Assembly (NCBI RefSeq): GCF_009789195.1
Contig: NZ_WSTC01000004.1
Span: 124,001 to 188,000 of the forward strand
Length of the DNA stretch: 64,000 bases
DNA from: Paenibacillus sp. MMS18-CY102
Lineage (GTDB): Bacteria; Bacillota; Bacilli; Paenibacillales; Paenibacillaceae
Direction: 5' to 3'
Of the stretch, positions 53,176-60,762 are shown one piece after another. The position numbers were made by a program, and so were the translations under genes. Position 1 is the first letter of the stretch; every line of letters starts with the position of its first letter. The notes beneath the pieces were generated by a model that saw nothing but the letters and a program-made list of their open reading frames with translations, had not been told where the DNA came from and made no database searches.

Positions 53176-55408
53176 TGCGCATTCGCCTCCTTTGGGCTCC
53201 AGTCCGTACCGTTCGCCAGCCTAGCCCTTCCAGGCGCGCCACCGAAGATACGAGCCGCCGCCGATCCTCCTTCAGCCATGCTGCTGACGAACGGTCAGCC
53301 TCCCGTTCCATTAATGCCTCGACAGCAAGCTGCATGCAAGCCGATGCAACGCCTAATTTGCAACGTTCATCGGCTGGGTTCGCCTCCACCGCACGTTCGA
53401 ACAAAGCGAGCGCTTCGCCATATAGCTTGCGATCGTATAGCATTTCGCCCAAAGCGGCGTAGCCGGGAGCGGACAGCTGCCCTTCTGCCATTCGCCGCAG
53501 CAGCTGTTCGGCAGCTGCTTCCGTATACCCGTGCCGATGCAAGGCTACGGCGAACGCCTCTTCCCTCGCTGCCGCCCAACGCGAAGCCAAGCGCAGCAGG
53601 CCATGGGATACTGCCCGATCCATCAAGGCAGCCAGTGCATCCCCCGGCTCGCCGCCGCCCGCACTCACACCCGCTTCTTCACTATGCCCGAGCAGCACGC
53701 GCTCCCCGGCCGTGCATAGCTCCAGTGCCTCTTCGCCAAGCACTCCGCGCACATTCTCAGACAGGCGAATGCCTTCCATCCAGCAGCACAACGCTGCATC
53801 CATTCCCAATCCACTCGGCAGCCTGCTATCGCTAGCTTCCGCAAGTTCAATGAGCCATGCCGCTGCCCCCCTGTACTGTCCCGACCGAATCAAACAAGCC
53901 GCATACAGCTCCTGCTTGCCCGCTGCATGCAATGAGCGACTCTCCCCAGCAGCACCAATAACGCCGTTTCCTGCCTCTATGCCACCCGTTCCTGCCGCTC
54001 CACTCGCACCCGAAGCCACGCCTGCCAACCGCCATAGCGGCAATGCCGATGAATACGCACCGATCCCCGCCAGCGCTTGCGCAGCAGCTGCCGCCCGACC
54101 CGATAGCTTGCCGCCGCCGTGCGCGATCCCCGCCTGCATCCCATCGGCAATGCGCGTTCCCCGTTTCTGATGCTCGCCATCTTCGCATGCCGAGTTCCCT
54201 TCCACTCCCGCATACGCCATAATGGTTCGAGCGATCGCCGCATCCTCTGCGCCCGCTTCATGCAGCAGCTCCGCCAATCCGCCGAGCGCTTCCTGCCATC
54301 CTGGCTGCTCAACGAGCGCCCGCTCAAAATAGTGCGCCGCCGTTTGCCGGTCGCCTCTGCGCCGCGCCAAATTCGCGAGCGCCGTACATGCTCGATACCC
54401 GCCCGCTCCCGTTTCCGTTACATAAGCTGCCTGCCTTAAGCCCTTATGCGCTCTCTCAGAGCCAGCTCCCGATCCAGTGCCTCTGTTCGCCCCAGCCGCA
54501 ATAGCAGCCAAATAAGCTTGCTTCGCCTCATCCCACACACCTTGCCGCTCTAGCAATCGTCCATAAAGCAATTGCATGTCTGCGTAATCCGGATACCGCT
54601 GCACTTCATCGCCGAGCAGTTGCAGTGCATCATCTTCCTTGCCTTGTGCCAGCATCGCCCGCGCACTATCCAGCATCAGCGACGGCCGGTATGGCGCATC
54701 TGGCGCAACAAGCACCCTCGCCCGTGCAAAAGCGGCGGATGCCTCCGCCGCTTCCCCCTGCTGGCAGCAGGTTACGCCTAGGTTGTACCAATGAAACGGC
54801 TCGTTTGCCCGCTCGGCGAGCTGTTCGCGAATAATGCGGCCGTTACGCTCGGCTGTCCGCTTTTGTGCCATCAGCGCTTGTGAATATCCCGTATGCACAA
54901 GGCGAATGGCGATCAACGGGCCGTCCACATCACGCATGGCGCCGGAATCGGCAATCGCCACCAGTTGCTCATGGATCGCACCAGCATACTGAAAGCCCAA
55001 GTCCGCGCGGAACAACCGGATGGCCTCGCTGCGCAGCAGCGGTCCCTCATCCTCCGCACCGCCCAACCTATTGTCAATCCTGACGCGATAGGCTGTCTCT
55101 CCGGAAGCCAGCAGCATTTTGCGCACAGCTGCCCAATCCGTATCCGCTCCCACAACCTCATCCGCATCAAGCACAAGCACCCAGCGTGTACGCGCTTGTC
55201 CCAATCCGATATTGCGCGCTTTGGCAAAATCACCTGCCCATTCCGCCGCCACCACACGTGCGCCGTAGCATGCCGCGACCTGAGCCGTTGCATCGACAGA
55301 GCCCGTATCCACAATGACCAGTTCATCCGCCCATTCCCGCACGCTATCCAGACAACCGCCAAGCCGTTCCGCTTCGTCCCGCACGATTAGATGAACGCCG
55401 AGCAGCAT
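53126..55408 (-). CDS. GT2-TPR glycosyltransferase, longest paralogue
   Basis: 760 residues from an ATG with AGGGGTGA upstream. GT-A motifs: GVHLIVRDEAERLGGCLDSV, IVDTGSVDATAQ, GDFAKARNIGLGQA, LVLDADEVVG, KRTAERNGRI. From about 195 many TPR units follow (HWYNLGVTCCQQGEAAEASAAFARA; YPDYADMQLLYGRLLERQG; YAALGEMLYDRKLYGEALALFERA). A Gly/Ala-rich insert (VASGASGAAGTGGIEAGNG) sits near residue 480. First of three consecutive paralogues, 25 bp after the repeat-protein gene; the likely targets are the Thr/Ser-rich proteins encoded upstream. Confidence 0.88.
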   Translation of the reverse strand: MLLGVHLIVRDEAERLGGCLDSVREWADELVIVDTGSVDATAQVAACYGARVVAAEWAGDFAKARNIGLGQARTRWVLVLDADEVVGADTDWAAVRKMLLASGETAYRVRIDNRLGGAEDEGPLLRSEAIRLFRADLGFQYAGAIHEQLVAIADSGAMRDVDGPLIAIRLVHTGYSQALMAQKRTAERNGRIIREQLAERANEPFHWYNLGVTCCQQGEAAEASAAFARARVLVAPDAPYRPSLMLDSARAMLAQGKEDDALQLLGDEVQRYPDYADMQLLYGRLLERQGVWDEAKQAYLAAIAAGANRGTGSGAGSERAHKGLRQAAYVTETGAGGYRACTALANLARRRGDRQTAAHYFERALVEQPGWQEALGGLAELLHEAGAEDAAIARTIMAYAGVEGNSACEDGEHQKRGTRIADGMQAGIAHGGGKLSGRAAAAAQALAGIGAYSSALPLWRLAGVASGASGAAGTGGIEAGNGVIGAAGESRSLHAAGKQELYAACLIRSGQYRGAAAWLIELAEASDSRLPSGLGMDAALCCWMEGIRLSENVRGVLGEEALELCTAGERVLLGHSEEAGVSAGGGEPGDALAALMDRAVSHGLLRLASRWAAAREEAFAVALHRHGYTEAAAEQLLRRMAEGQLSAPGYAALGEMLYDRKLYGEALALFERAVEANPADERCKLGVASACMQLAVEALMEREADRSSAAWLKEDRRRLVSSVARLEGLGWRTVRTGAQRRRMRSGGAHEADFLMHDRQE

Positions 55409-55433
55409 GCCGTCACCCCTTCATTGTTGGCGA

Positions 55434-56402
55434 TTAAGTGCCTTGGCCGTTGAAAAATACGTCGACTGTCGTCGGGCTGGCCGTCACACTAGAACGATAC
55501 GATAGCCGCGTATATTTCAAGAACCGTTGCGGAACAAGCACGTCGACCGAACCGACCGCAATCCCCGTCGTCGTCGTCGTGTCGGTATACCAGTTCGTGC
55601 CGTTAGCGCTGATTTCCACACGTGCATCCGCCTTGTTAACCCCTGGCCCCGTGTTGTAAACGAAGAAGGAGTACGTTCCGAATACGCTCGTCGTCACCGT
55701 CGCTACAGGCGTGTACGCATTAGCTGTGACAAGTCCCGTATTGCTTATTTCAGTGAAACTTTTTTGTGAAACGGACGTCACGCTGCTGAGCGTACCTGCT
55801 GTGATCGTCGCTCCCAGCACACTGTTGATCGTTCCCGCCGTGATCGTCGCTCCCAGCACGCTGTTGATCGTTCCCGCCGTGATCGTCGCTCCCAGCACGC
55901 TGTTGATCGTTCCCGCCGTGATCGTCGCTCCCAGCACGCTGTTGATCGTTCCCGCTGTGATCGTTGCTCCCATAACGCTATCAATCGTTCCTGCCGTGAT
56001 CGTTGCTCCCAGTACACTGTTGATCGTTCCTGCCGTGATCGTTGCTCCCATAACGCTGTCAATCGTTCCTGCCGTGATTGTCGCTCCCATAACGCTGTCA
56101 ATCGTTCCTGCCGTGATCGTTGCTCCAAGCACGCTGTCAATCGTTCCTGCCGTGATCGTCGCTCCCATAACGCTGTCAATCGTTCCTGCCGTGATCGTTG
56201 CTCCCAGTACACTGTTGATCGTTCCTGCCGTAATCGTTGCGCTTTGAATCGAGATGTTGCTGATCGTACCGTCCATAATAATGCTTAACAAATTACCGCT
56301 TGTGTCTGTCGCCAGCGCCTGCGGCTCCAACGTTGCATCCCGGCCGAAAATAAGCGTACGCAAATTGTCCGGGTTCGGGTTAAACGACGAAAAGTTTGGC
56401 AT
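55434..56402 (-). CDS. Repeat-shaft surface protein with DUF6385-like C-terminal domain
   Basis: 322 residues, no signal peptide. Residues 1-54 form a head (FNPNPDNLRTLIFGRDATLEPQALATD). Residues 55-210 are twelve 13-residue repeats, ATITAGTI[N/D]SV[L/M]G, the last degenerate. Residues about 211-322 form a beta domain (VFGTYSFFVYNTGPGVNKADARVEISANGTNWYTD, FLKYTRLSYRSS, TTVDVFFNGQG) also found in the next upstream protein; it resembles DUF6385. The repeat, with a regular T/I alternation, should form a thin beta-solenoid shaft rich in threonine. Followed in the operon by three GT2-TPR enzymes, so O-glycosylation of the threonines is a reasonable inference. Confidence 0.75.
   Translation of the reverse strand: MPNFSSFNPNPDNLRTLIFGRDATLEPQALATDTSGNLLSIIMDGTISNISIQSATITAGTINSVLGATITAGTIDSVMGATITAGTIDSVLGATITAGTIDSVMGATITAGTIDSVMGATITAGTINSVLGATITAGTIDSVMGATITAGTINSVLGATITAGTINSVLGATITAGTINSVLGATITAGTINSVLGATITAGTLSSVTSVSQKSFTEISNTGLVTANAYTPVATVTTSVFGTYSFFVYNTGPGVNKADARVEISANGTNWYTDTTTTTGIAVGSVDVLVPQRFLKYTRLSYRSSVTASPTTVDVFFNGQGT
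55773..56240 (-). repeat. Twelve tandem 39-bp repeats (13-residue units)
   Basis: Twelve 39-base units in frame within the shaft-protein gene. Four consecutive copies near the 3' end of the array are almost identical at DNA level (CTGTTGATCGTTCCCGCCG on the plus strand), others differ at synonymous sites and by N/D, L/M switches. The mix points to recent expansion of part of the array. Confidence 0.92.
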
Positions 56403-56448
56403 TCCTCATCACCTTTACCTTAAAATCCGACGGAGCATCCGGGAAGCT

Positions 56449-56904
56449 TCAACGCATTGCCTGTGCCTGAAAATAGATCGAAAGCGTCGTCGGGCAGCTT
56501 TCATTCTTAGAACGGACAGCAAGCCGCGTGAAGCGCAAAAAACGCGCAACGGCAAATACGCCCGTCTCACCAGGGGGAACGATCTCCTCAACATCCGAGG
56601 CAAAATTTTTCCCATCTGGCCCGACCTGTACTTGCACGACTGCCGGAGCATCGCCTTCGTTGATTACGGCATAGGAGTATACCGTCAATTGGCTCGTAAC
56701 CTGAGTCGGCAGAGGCATAAACGTATCCGTCGTTTGCACACTGGAATACACTTGTTCGATAAAATGGCTAGGGCCTATGTGCCGACGCTTATTCTTATGG
56801 CAATGCTTCTTCGGTCGACAGCTGTCTCGGCGCTTGTGGGGCTTTGGGGAAAGGCATGCTGATCGCTTCCTCCCTTTGCGGCCACGGCTTAATGCAATCG
56901 TCAT
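56449..56904 (-). CDS. Small DUF6385-like protein with basic N-terminus
   Basis: 151 residues from the ATG at 56904 (GAGGGGAAG upstream). Residues 1-46 are strongly basic with Cys/His (RKGRKRSACL, HCHKNKRRH). Residues about 50-150 match the C-terminal beta domain of the next protein: VYSYAVINEGDAPAVVQVQVGPDGKNF, FLRFTRLAVRS and TTLSIYFQAQ. No signal peptide, as usual for spore-coat or exosporium proteins assembled in the mother cell. First gene of the minus-strand operon; 46 bp before the shaft protein. Confidence 0.7.
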   Translation of the reverse strand: MTIALSRGRKGRKRSACLSPKPHKRRDSCRPKKHCHKNKRRHIGPSHFIEQVYSSVQTTDTFMPLPTQVTSQLTVYSYAVINEGDAPAVVQVQVGPDGKNFASDVEEIVPPGETGVFAVARFLRFTRLAVRSKNESCPTTLSIYFQAQAMR

Positions 56905-57115
56905 ACCATCTTCCCCTCGGCGTCCATGCTCCGATAGTGTATGAGCTTCTTCATGCTGCCGTAACGGCAACTGTCTGTCCCTGCGCCAGCCCGATTCGCT
57001 GCAGGCATTCCGTCCGAGCCCTCATCCTGGCAGGTTGGTGCGCATAAGCTGTATGGCTAGCTTGTATCGAACACGACTCTGCGAAGCAGTGACTAGAGAG
57101 GAGCAACCATCCAAG

Positions 57116-57646
57116 ATGACGAACTACTCCGTGTTTAATAATGAGAATAGCCCGGTTTACATGCAGGCGAACAATGGCTATACTGCGCCAGCTATCGTGT
57201 CGCCGTCCGAATACGATGCTGCAGGCAACCAACGCTTGTTCTATCTCACCACAGGCAATGTGAGCGTTGGCTCCGGCGCCAGCCTGCTGCTGCAAATCAC
57301 CAACCCGAACGGGAGCGGCCGAACAATCTATGTATCCCGAATTGCCGGAGGCGCTTCGAACTCCATCACCTTGACGGTGTACTCCGGGGGCACAATCACG
57401 GGAGGCACGACGCCCGCGCCTGTCAATGGCTATCTGGGAAGCGCCACGGCAACCGTTGTTACCACAAAGCAAAATACCGGCACGCTCGGCGGCGGTCCGG
57501 TTTCGATTTTTACAGCGATGGCATCGGACCTTTATGTCGTCGACTTCGAGGGAGCCATTATCGTGCCAGCGAATCAAACATTGTCCGTGACCGTCGGCAC
57601 GGGATCATTAACCGCTTCCATTAACCTCGTTTGGTGGGAGGCATAG
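57116..57646 (+). CDS. VWWE-type beta protein, copy 1
   Basis: 176 residues from the ATG at 57116 (AGGAG 12 bases upstream; a longer in-frame start is unsupported). Gly/Ser/Thr/Ala-rich without signal peptide: NNENSPVYMQANNGYTAPAIVSPSEYDAAGNQRLFYL, SLLLQITNPNGSGRTIYVSRIAGG, IIVPANQTLSVTVGTG, ending NLVWWEA. The pattern suggests a jelly-roll domain. It is a paralogue of the next gene and divergent from the repeat-protein operon across about 210 bp that must carry both promoters. Likely a structural surface protein; family not recognised. Confidence 0.7.
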   Translation: MTNYSVFNNENSPVYMQANNGYTAPAIVSPSEYDAAGNQRLFYLTTGNVSVGSGASLLLQITNPNGSGRTIYVSRIAGGASNSITLTVYSGGTITGGTTPAPVNGYLGSATATVVTTKQNTGTLGGGPVSIFTAMASDLYVVDFEGAIIVPANQTLSVTVGTGSLTASINLVWWEA

Positions 57647-58228
57647 ATGCCTAACCATTTTATATTTGACCAATCGAACAGCTCCTTCTATGGCAAGCTC
57701 ACGAACATGTACACCGATCCGGGCATCGTTGCGCCGACTGACGCGGATGCGGCAACGAATGACCGATCGTTTATATCTAGCGCAAGCAACTCGTCCAGCC
57801 TTGGCTTACTGGGCGGCACAATTAACCTCACTCTGCAAATTAGCAACCCATCGGGCAGCGGCCGAACGATGTACATAGCCGACATTATCGGGGGCATCAG
57901 TGTCTCGCTCAGCTTGCTATCCACCTTCAGCGCCAGCGTGACGCTCTATCGGGGAGGCACTTTGAGTTCGCCCTCAACACTCACTCCGTTTAATGCCAAG
58001 TTCGGCAGCGCCGCCACAAGCAGCATGACCGCACGTTCTTCCACCTCTGCTCCCTCCGGCGCCACCTCGTTCATGTCCTACGCCGTCAACCCCGGCTTAT
58101 TTGAATTTCCTTTTCAGGGCGGTCTAGTCGTGCCTCCTAACCAGATCTACACGATGAACGTCAGCGCCGCGCTGTCCGTAGCTGGGGTTCTGTCGACTAC
58201 AGCGACAGTTGTGTGGTGGGAGGTTTAA
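57647..58228 (+). CDS. VWWE-type beta protein, copy 2
   Basis: 193 residues; ATG directly after the TAG of copy 1, with GGGAGG 6 bases upstream, so coupled. Same order of motifs: FDQSNSSFYGKLTNMYTDPGIVAPTDADAATNDRSFI, NLTLQISNPSGSGRTMYIADIIGG, GLVVPPNQIYTMNVS, ending VVWWEV. About 40% identical by eye, with a Ser/Thr-rich middle (SSMTARSSTSAPSG) that copy 1 lacks. Tandem duplication of a surface structural gene. Followed by family-B palindromes. Confidence 0.7.
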   Translation: MPNHFIFDQSNSSFYGKLTNMYTDPGIVAPTDADAATNDRSFISSASNSSSLGLLGGTINLTLQISNPSGSGRTMYIADIIGGISVSLSLLSTFSASVTLYRGGTLSSPSTLTPFNAKFGSAATSSMTARSSTSAPSGATSFMSYAVNPGLFEFPFQGGLVVPPNQIYTMNVSAALSVAGVLSTTATVVWWEV

Positions 58229-58250
58229 TTACTGCTGCGGCGACCCCGGC

Positions 58251-58330
58251 ATTAGGGCAGATTTTTCTGCCCTATTCGCTCGCATTCGGGCGGTCCCCGG
58301 CAATAGGGCAGATTTCCCTGCCCTATTCGC
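58251..58330. repeat. Tandem palindromic repeat, 51-bp period (family B)
   Basis: Two units, A(T/A)TAGGGCAG-ATTT-TCTGCCCTATTCGC at 58251 and 58302, exactly 51 bases apart, with the start of a third at about 58352. Each has a perfect inverted-repeat core. Lies between the VWWE genes and the convergent glutathione peroxidase gene. Confidence 0.8.
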
Positions 58331-58355
58331 CCCCGTTCGAGCGCCCCTCGGCAAT

Positions 58356-58398
58356 ACAAAAAGGCGTCCGCAGAGAAATTCCCTGCGGACGCCTTTTC
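58356..58398. terminator. Bidirectional rho-independent terminator
   Basis: AAAAAGGCGTCCGCAG and CTGCGGACGCCTTTT form a 15-base stem with A and T runs outside. Serves gpx on the minus strand and the VWWE genes on the plus strand. Confidence 0.92.
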
Positions 58399-58405
58399 CC
58401 ATTTA

Positions 58406-58903
58406 TTACTTCAACATCTCCGCCAGCGTCGCTTCCATCACCGATGGCTCCTCGCGCGGCTCGAAGCGGTCGACGACTTGTCCATCACGGCTAACGATAA
58501 ACTTCGTGAAGTTCCACTTCGGATCGTTGTCGACTTCAGCTGAATCCGACTCGCCCTCGAATGGCGCCTCTGCGGACAAATATTTGAACAGCGGAATCGC
58601 CGTTTCGCCGCGAACATCGCTTTTCTCGAACAACGGGAATTTCACGCCGTAGTTGAGTTTGCAGAACGCCTCTACTTCTTTGTTCGAGCCCGGCTCTTGC
58701 TCATTGAACTGATTGCATGGGAAGCCGAGAATTTCGAGCCCTTGCGACTGGTACTTCTCATACAGCGCTTGGAGCCCCTCGTACTGCGGCGTCAGGCCGC
58801 ATTTGCTCGCTGTATTAACGATGACGAGCACCTTGCCTTTGTATGCGGACAGGCTAACTGGTTCACCTTTAACATTGTTCACTGTGAAATCATATACGCT
58901 CAT
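58406..58903 (-). CDS. Glutathione peroxidase (thioredoxin-dependent type)
   Basis: 165 residues. Peroxidatic cysteine in NTASKCGLTPQYEGLQALYEKY at about residue 36 (cysteine, not selenocysteine); LGFPCNQFNEQEPGSNKE supplies the glutamine of the catalytic tetrad and a resolving cysteine; WNFTKFIVSRDG contains the catalytic tryptophan and asparagine. Reduces hydroperoxides, usually with thioredoxin in Bacillota. It is 32 bp downstream of ohrR on the same strand, so organic-peroxide control is expected. Ribosome site AGGAGG. Confidence 0.93.
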   Translation of the reverse strand: MSVYDFTVNNVKGEPVSLSAYKGKVLVIVNTASKCGLTPQYEGLQALYEKYQSQGLEILGFPCNQFNEQEPGSNKEVEAFCKLNYGVKFPLFEKSDVRGETAIPLFKYLSAEAPFEGESDSAEVDNDPKWNFTKFIVSRDGQVVDRFEPREEPSVMEATLAEMLK

Positions 58904-58935
58904 TTCTGATTCCTCCTATAAGATATGAATTAAAA

Positions 58936-59385
58936 TTAACTGCCCTGCAGCCGCTGCATGTCTTGAACAAGCTGCTGCAGCCGTTCGCGGAGCTGCTGTC
59001 CTTCTTCAAGGTCCATCCCCGTCAGGCTATATACTTTCTCAGGAATGCATACCGCTTGTTCGCGGAGCGCCTTCCCTTCCCCCGTTAGTTGCACAAGCAC
59101 GCTTCGTTCATCCTTCGCGTCTCTCACCCGTGTGATAAGACCCATGGCCTCCAGCTTCTTCAGCAGTGGCGTGAGCGTTCCGGAATCGAGCAGTAATTGT
59201 TCGCCCAGCTGCTTTACGCTGACATTGTCGCGCTCCCACAGAACTAGCAGCGTTACATATTGTGTATACGTAATGCCGAGCTCATCGAGGAACGGCCGAT
59301 ATAACTTCGTCATTTCCCGCGAGCAAGCATAAAGAGCAAAACAAATTTGATGTTCTAGCTTAAGTTGAACCGGATAATCCGTCAC
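58936..59385 (-). CDS. ohrR: OhrR-type MarR family organic-peroxide sensor
   Basis: 149 residues. LKLEHQICFALYACSREMTKLYRPFLDELGITYTQY matches OhrR closely, including the reactive cysteine at position 15 and the tyrosines that hydrogen-bond to it. Winged helix: SVKQLGEQLLLDSGTLTPLLKKLEAMGLITRVRDAKDERSV. Only the one sensing cysteine is conserved as in one-Cys OhrR; a second cysteine (AVCIP) lies further on. A matching operator lies upstream, and gpx follows. Confidence 0.93.
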   Translation of the reverse strand: MTDYPVQLKLEHQICFALYACSREMTKLYRPFLDELGITYTQYVTLLVLWERDNVSVKQLGEQLLLDSGTLTPLLKKLEAMGLITRVRDAKDERSVLVQLTGEGKALREQAVCIPEKVYSLTGMDLEEGQQLRERLQQLVQDMQRLQGS

Positions 59386-59421
59386 GCCCGATCCTCACCT
59401 CCTCACATCATATAGAACGTC

Positions 59422-59438
59422 TGCAATTAAATTGTATA
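59422..59438. promoter_or_regulatory. OhrR operator
   Basis: TGCAATTAAATTGTATA closely matches the known OhrR site TACAATT-AATTGTA, 37 bases before the ohrR start and overlapping a TATACAAT -10-like element on the minus strand. Predicts autoregulation of ohrR-gpx. Confidence 0.75.
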
Positions 59439-59491
59439 AAATCTTTATGGACTAAAGATACCATACCTGCGCGTGGAGTGTCAAACACCAC

Positions 59492-59526
59492 AAAAAAAAC
59501 TGCCTGTGCATCTCTGCACAAGCAGT
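59492..59526 (-). terminator. Rho-independent terminator of the siderophore-binding protein gene
   Basis: Minus strand ACTGCTTGTGCA pairs with TGCACAGGCAGT around GAGA, followed by T8. Confidence 0.92.
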
Positions 59527-59539
59527 CTATCCATCAAGC

Positions 59540-60514
59540 TTATTTGAAATACGTAAGCAGCTCGTCGATCATTTGGTTAGCCGCAATGTAACCGCCAGCC
59601 GTGTTCCAGATCGCGTCGTCCACGAGGTGAACGTTGCCTGCTTTCGCAACTTCTAGGTTTTTCCACAGCGGATCGTTCATCCACTCTTCTGCCAGCTTGC
59701 TTACAGCATCCGTCTTATCAGGATTGTACTCGAAGTAGAACATGATGTCGCCGTCCATGTCTGGAATGCGGTCTTTGTTCACGTCATCTGCGAAGCCGTC
59801 TTTCGTTTGCGCATCCGGGCGAGCAAATCCGAGCTGGTTCAGCAGCATGCCGGAGAACGTCTCATTGTAGTAGATCCGCGTTTTGTCAGGCATGAAGCGT
59901 ACGATAGACACCTTCTTCTTCAGGTTGTCGCCGAGCGTTGCTTTAGCATCCTCAATCTTCTTGCTGAAATCAGCGAGCAGTTGGTCGCCTTCCGCCTTCT
60001 TGCCGAGCGCTTCCGCATACAGCTTGAAGTTGATCTGCCAGTCGCCGCGAAGCGTCTCGGACATAACCGTCGGCGCGATTGCGCTCAGTTGGCCGTATAC
60101 TTTCTCTTGGCGCATTTTGTTGCCGATGATCAGGTCCGGCTTCAAGCTTGCGATCAGCTCGATATTCGGCTGCGACTCGTCGCCTACCACTTCAACGCCG
60201 TCCATTTGATCTTTAATATGTGCATACCAAGGGTCGCCTGTCCACGACTTCACTGCGCCTACCGGCTTAACGCCCATAGCAAGCAAAGCTTCGGTTCCTT
60301 CATTCGTCAAAATAACAACGCGCTGCGGCGTACCCGTAATTTTCGTCGTTCCCATAGCATGCGTTACTTCACGCACGTCTTCCGTCTTCGTTTCTGTCGA
60401 AGCTGCCCCGCCGTCTTCTTTCTTTTCTTCCTTCGAGCCGCAGCCGGCAACTACCATCGATAATACGAGCAGTACCGCGAACATGCTGAGCCATAATTTC
60501 TTGCTGTTCTTCAT
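59540..60514 (-). CDS. Iron-siderophore ABC transporter substrate-binding lipoprotein
   Basis: 324 residues. Lipoprotein signal: LSMFAVLLVLSMVVAGCGSKEE (lipobox VAGC). A linker EEKKEDGGAASTETK leads to the type III binding fold: VVILTNEGTEALLAMGVKPVGA, ELIASLKPDLIIGNKMRQEKVYGQLSAIAPTV, then a connecting helix and the second lobe. Captures ferric siderophore at the membrane and delivers it to the FecCD permeases encoded divergently. A Fur box covers its start region. Whether hydroxamate, catecholate or citrate is bound cannot be read. Confidence 0.92.
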   Translation of the reverse strand: MKNSKKLWLSMFAVLLVLSMVVAGCGSKEEKKEDGGAASTETKTEDVREVTHAMGTTKITGTPQRVVILTNEGTEALLAMGVKPVGAVKSWTGDPWYAHIKDQMDGVEVVGDESQPNIELIASLKPDLIIGNKMRQEKVYGQLSAIAPTVMSETLRGDWQINFKLYAEALGKKAEGDQLLADFSKKIEDAKATLGDNLKKKVSIVRFMPDKTRIYYNETFSGMLLNQLGFARPDAQTKDGFADDVNKDRIPDMDGDIMFYFEYNPDKTDAVSKLAEEWMNDPLWKNLEVAKAGNVHLVDDAIWNTAGGYIAANQMIDELLTYFK

Positions 60515-60578
60515 GATGAGTTCTCTTCCCCTTCGATTCTAGTTGTATGTAACAAAAAATAGTAAACATGCCAAACGA

Positions 60579-60598
60579 ATGATAACAATTCTCATTTT
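60579..60598. promoter_or_regulatory. Fur box 1
   Basis: AATGATAACAATTCTCATTTT fits the Fur 19-mer GATAATGATAATCATTATC as overlapping NATA/TCATT half-sites. It lies just after the minus-strand promoter of the binding-protein gene, as expected for iron repression. Confidence 0.7.
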
Positions 60599-60611
60599 CA
60601 CCAACCACCGT

Positions 60612-60641
60612 ATCATAGTACACCAGCTTTACCTCTGTCAA
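60612..60641 (-). promoter_or_regulatory. Promoter of the siderophore-binding protein gene
   Basis: Minus strand TTGACA and TATGAT with an 18-base spacer, about 100 bases upstream of the start; the predicted transcription start abuts Fur box 1. Confidence 0.75.
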
Positions 60642-60649
60642 CGATTTTG

Positions 60650-60669
60650 TGAAAATGATTCTCACCCTC
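60650..60669. promoter_or_regulatory. Fur box 2
   Basis: GAAAATGATTCTCACCCTC (with GTGAAAATGATTCTCA symmetry) next to the -35 of the plus-strand promoter. Two boxes therefore cover both divergent promoters. Confidence 0.7.
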
Positions 60670-60670
60670 A

Positions 60671-60699
60671 TTGACGCCGCTTCTATCTTTGCCTAGAAT
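60671..60699 (+). promoter_or_regulatory. Promoter of the siderophore permease operon
   Basis: TTGACG and TAGAAT with a 17-base spacer. Transcription would start near 60706, which rules out the in-frame ATG at 60709 as a practical start and supports the one at 60763. Confidence 0.75.
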
Positions 60700-60762
60700 A
60701 AAAACAACATGTTCGGTTCGATAAAGTTCGACACTAATCTACAAGGCAGGAGCAACCGTCTC

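Noticed and set aside
55773-56240. Possible CRISPR array
   Set aside because: Units are directly adjacent, in frame and without unique spacers; it is a coding tandem repeat.
55711-56247. Long plus-strand frame of VPAVIVAPSTL repeats
   Set aside because: It is the complement of the 39-bp repeat array; no ribosome site, and the minus-strand frame has head and tail domains and operon context.
58251-58330. Possible CRISPR or tRNA-like structure in the 51-bp repeats
   Set aside because: Only two units per locus, spacers are themselves similar, no cas genes, and no cloverleaf or anticodon arm.
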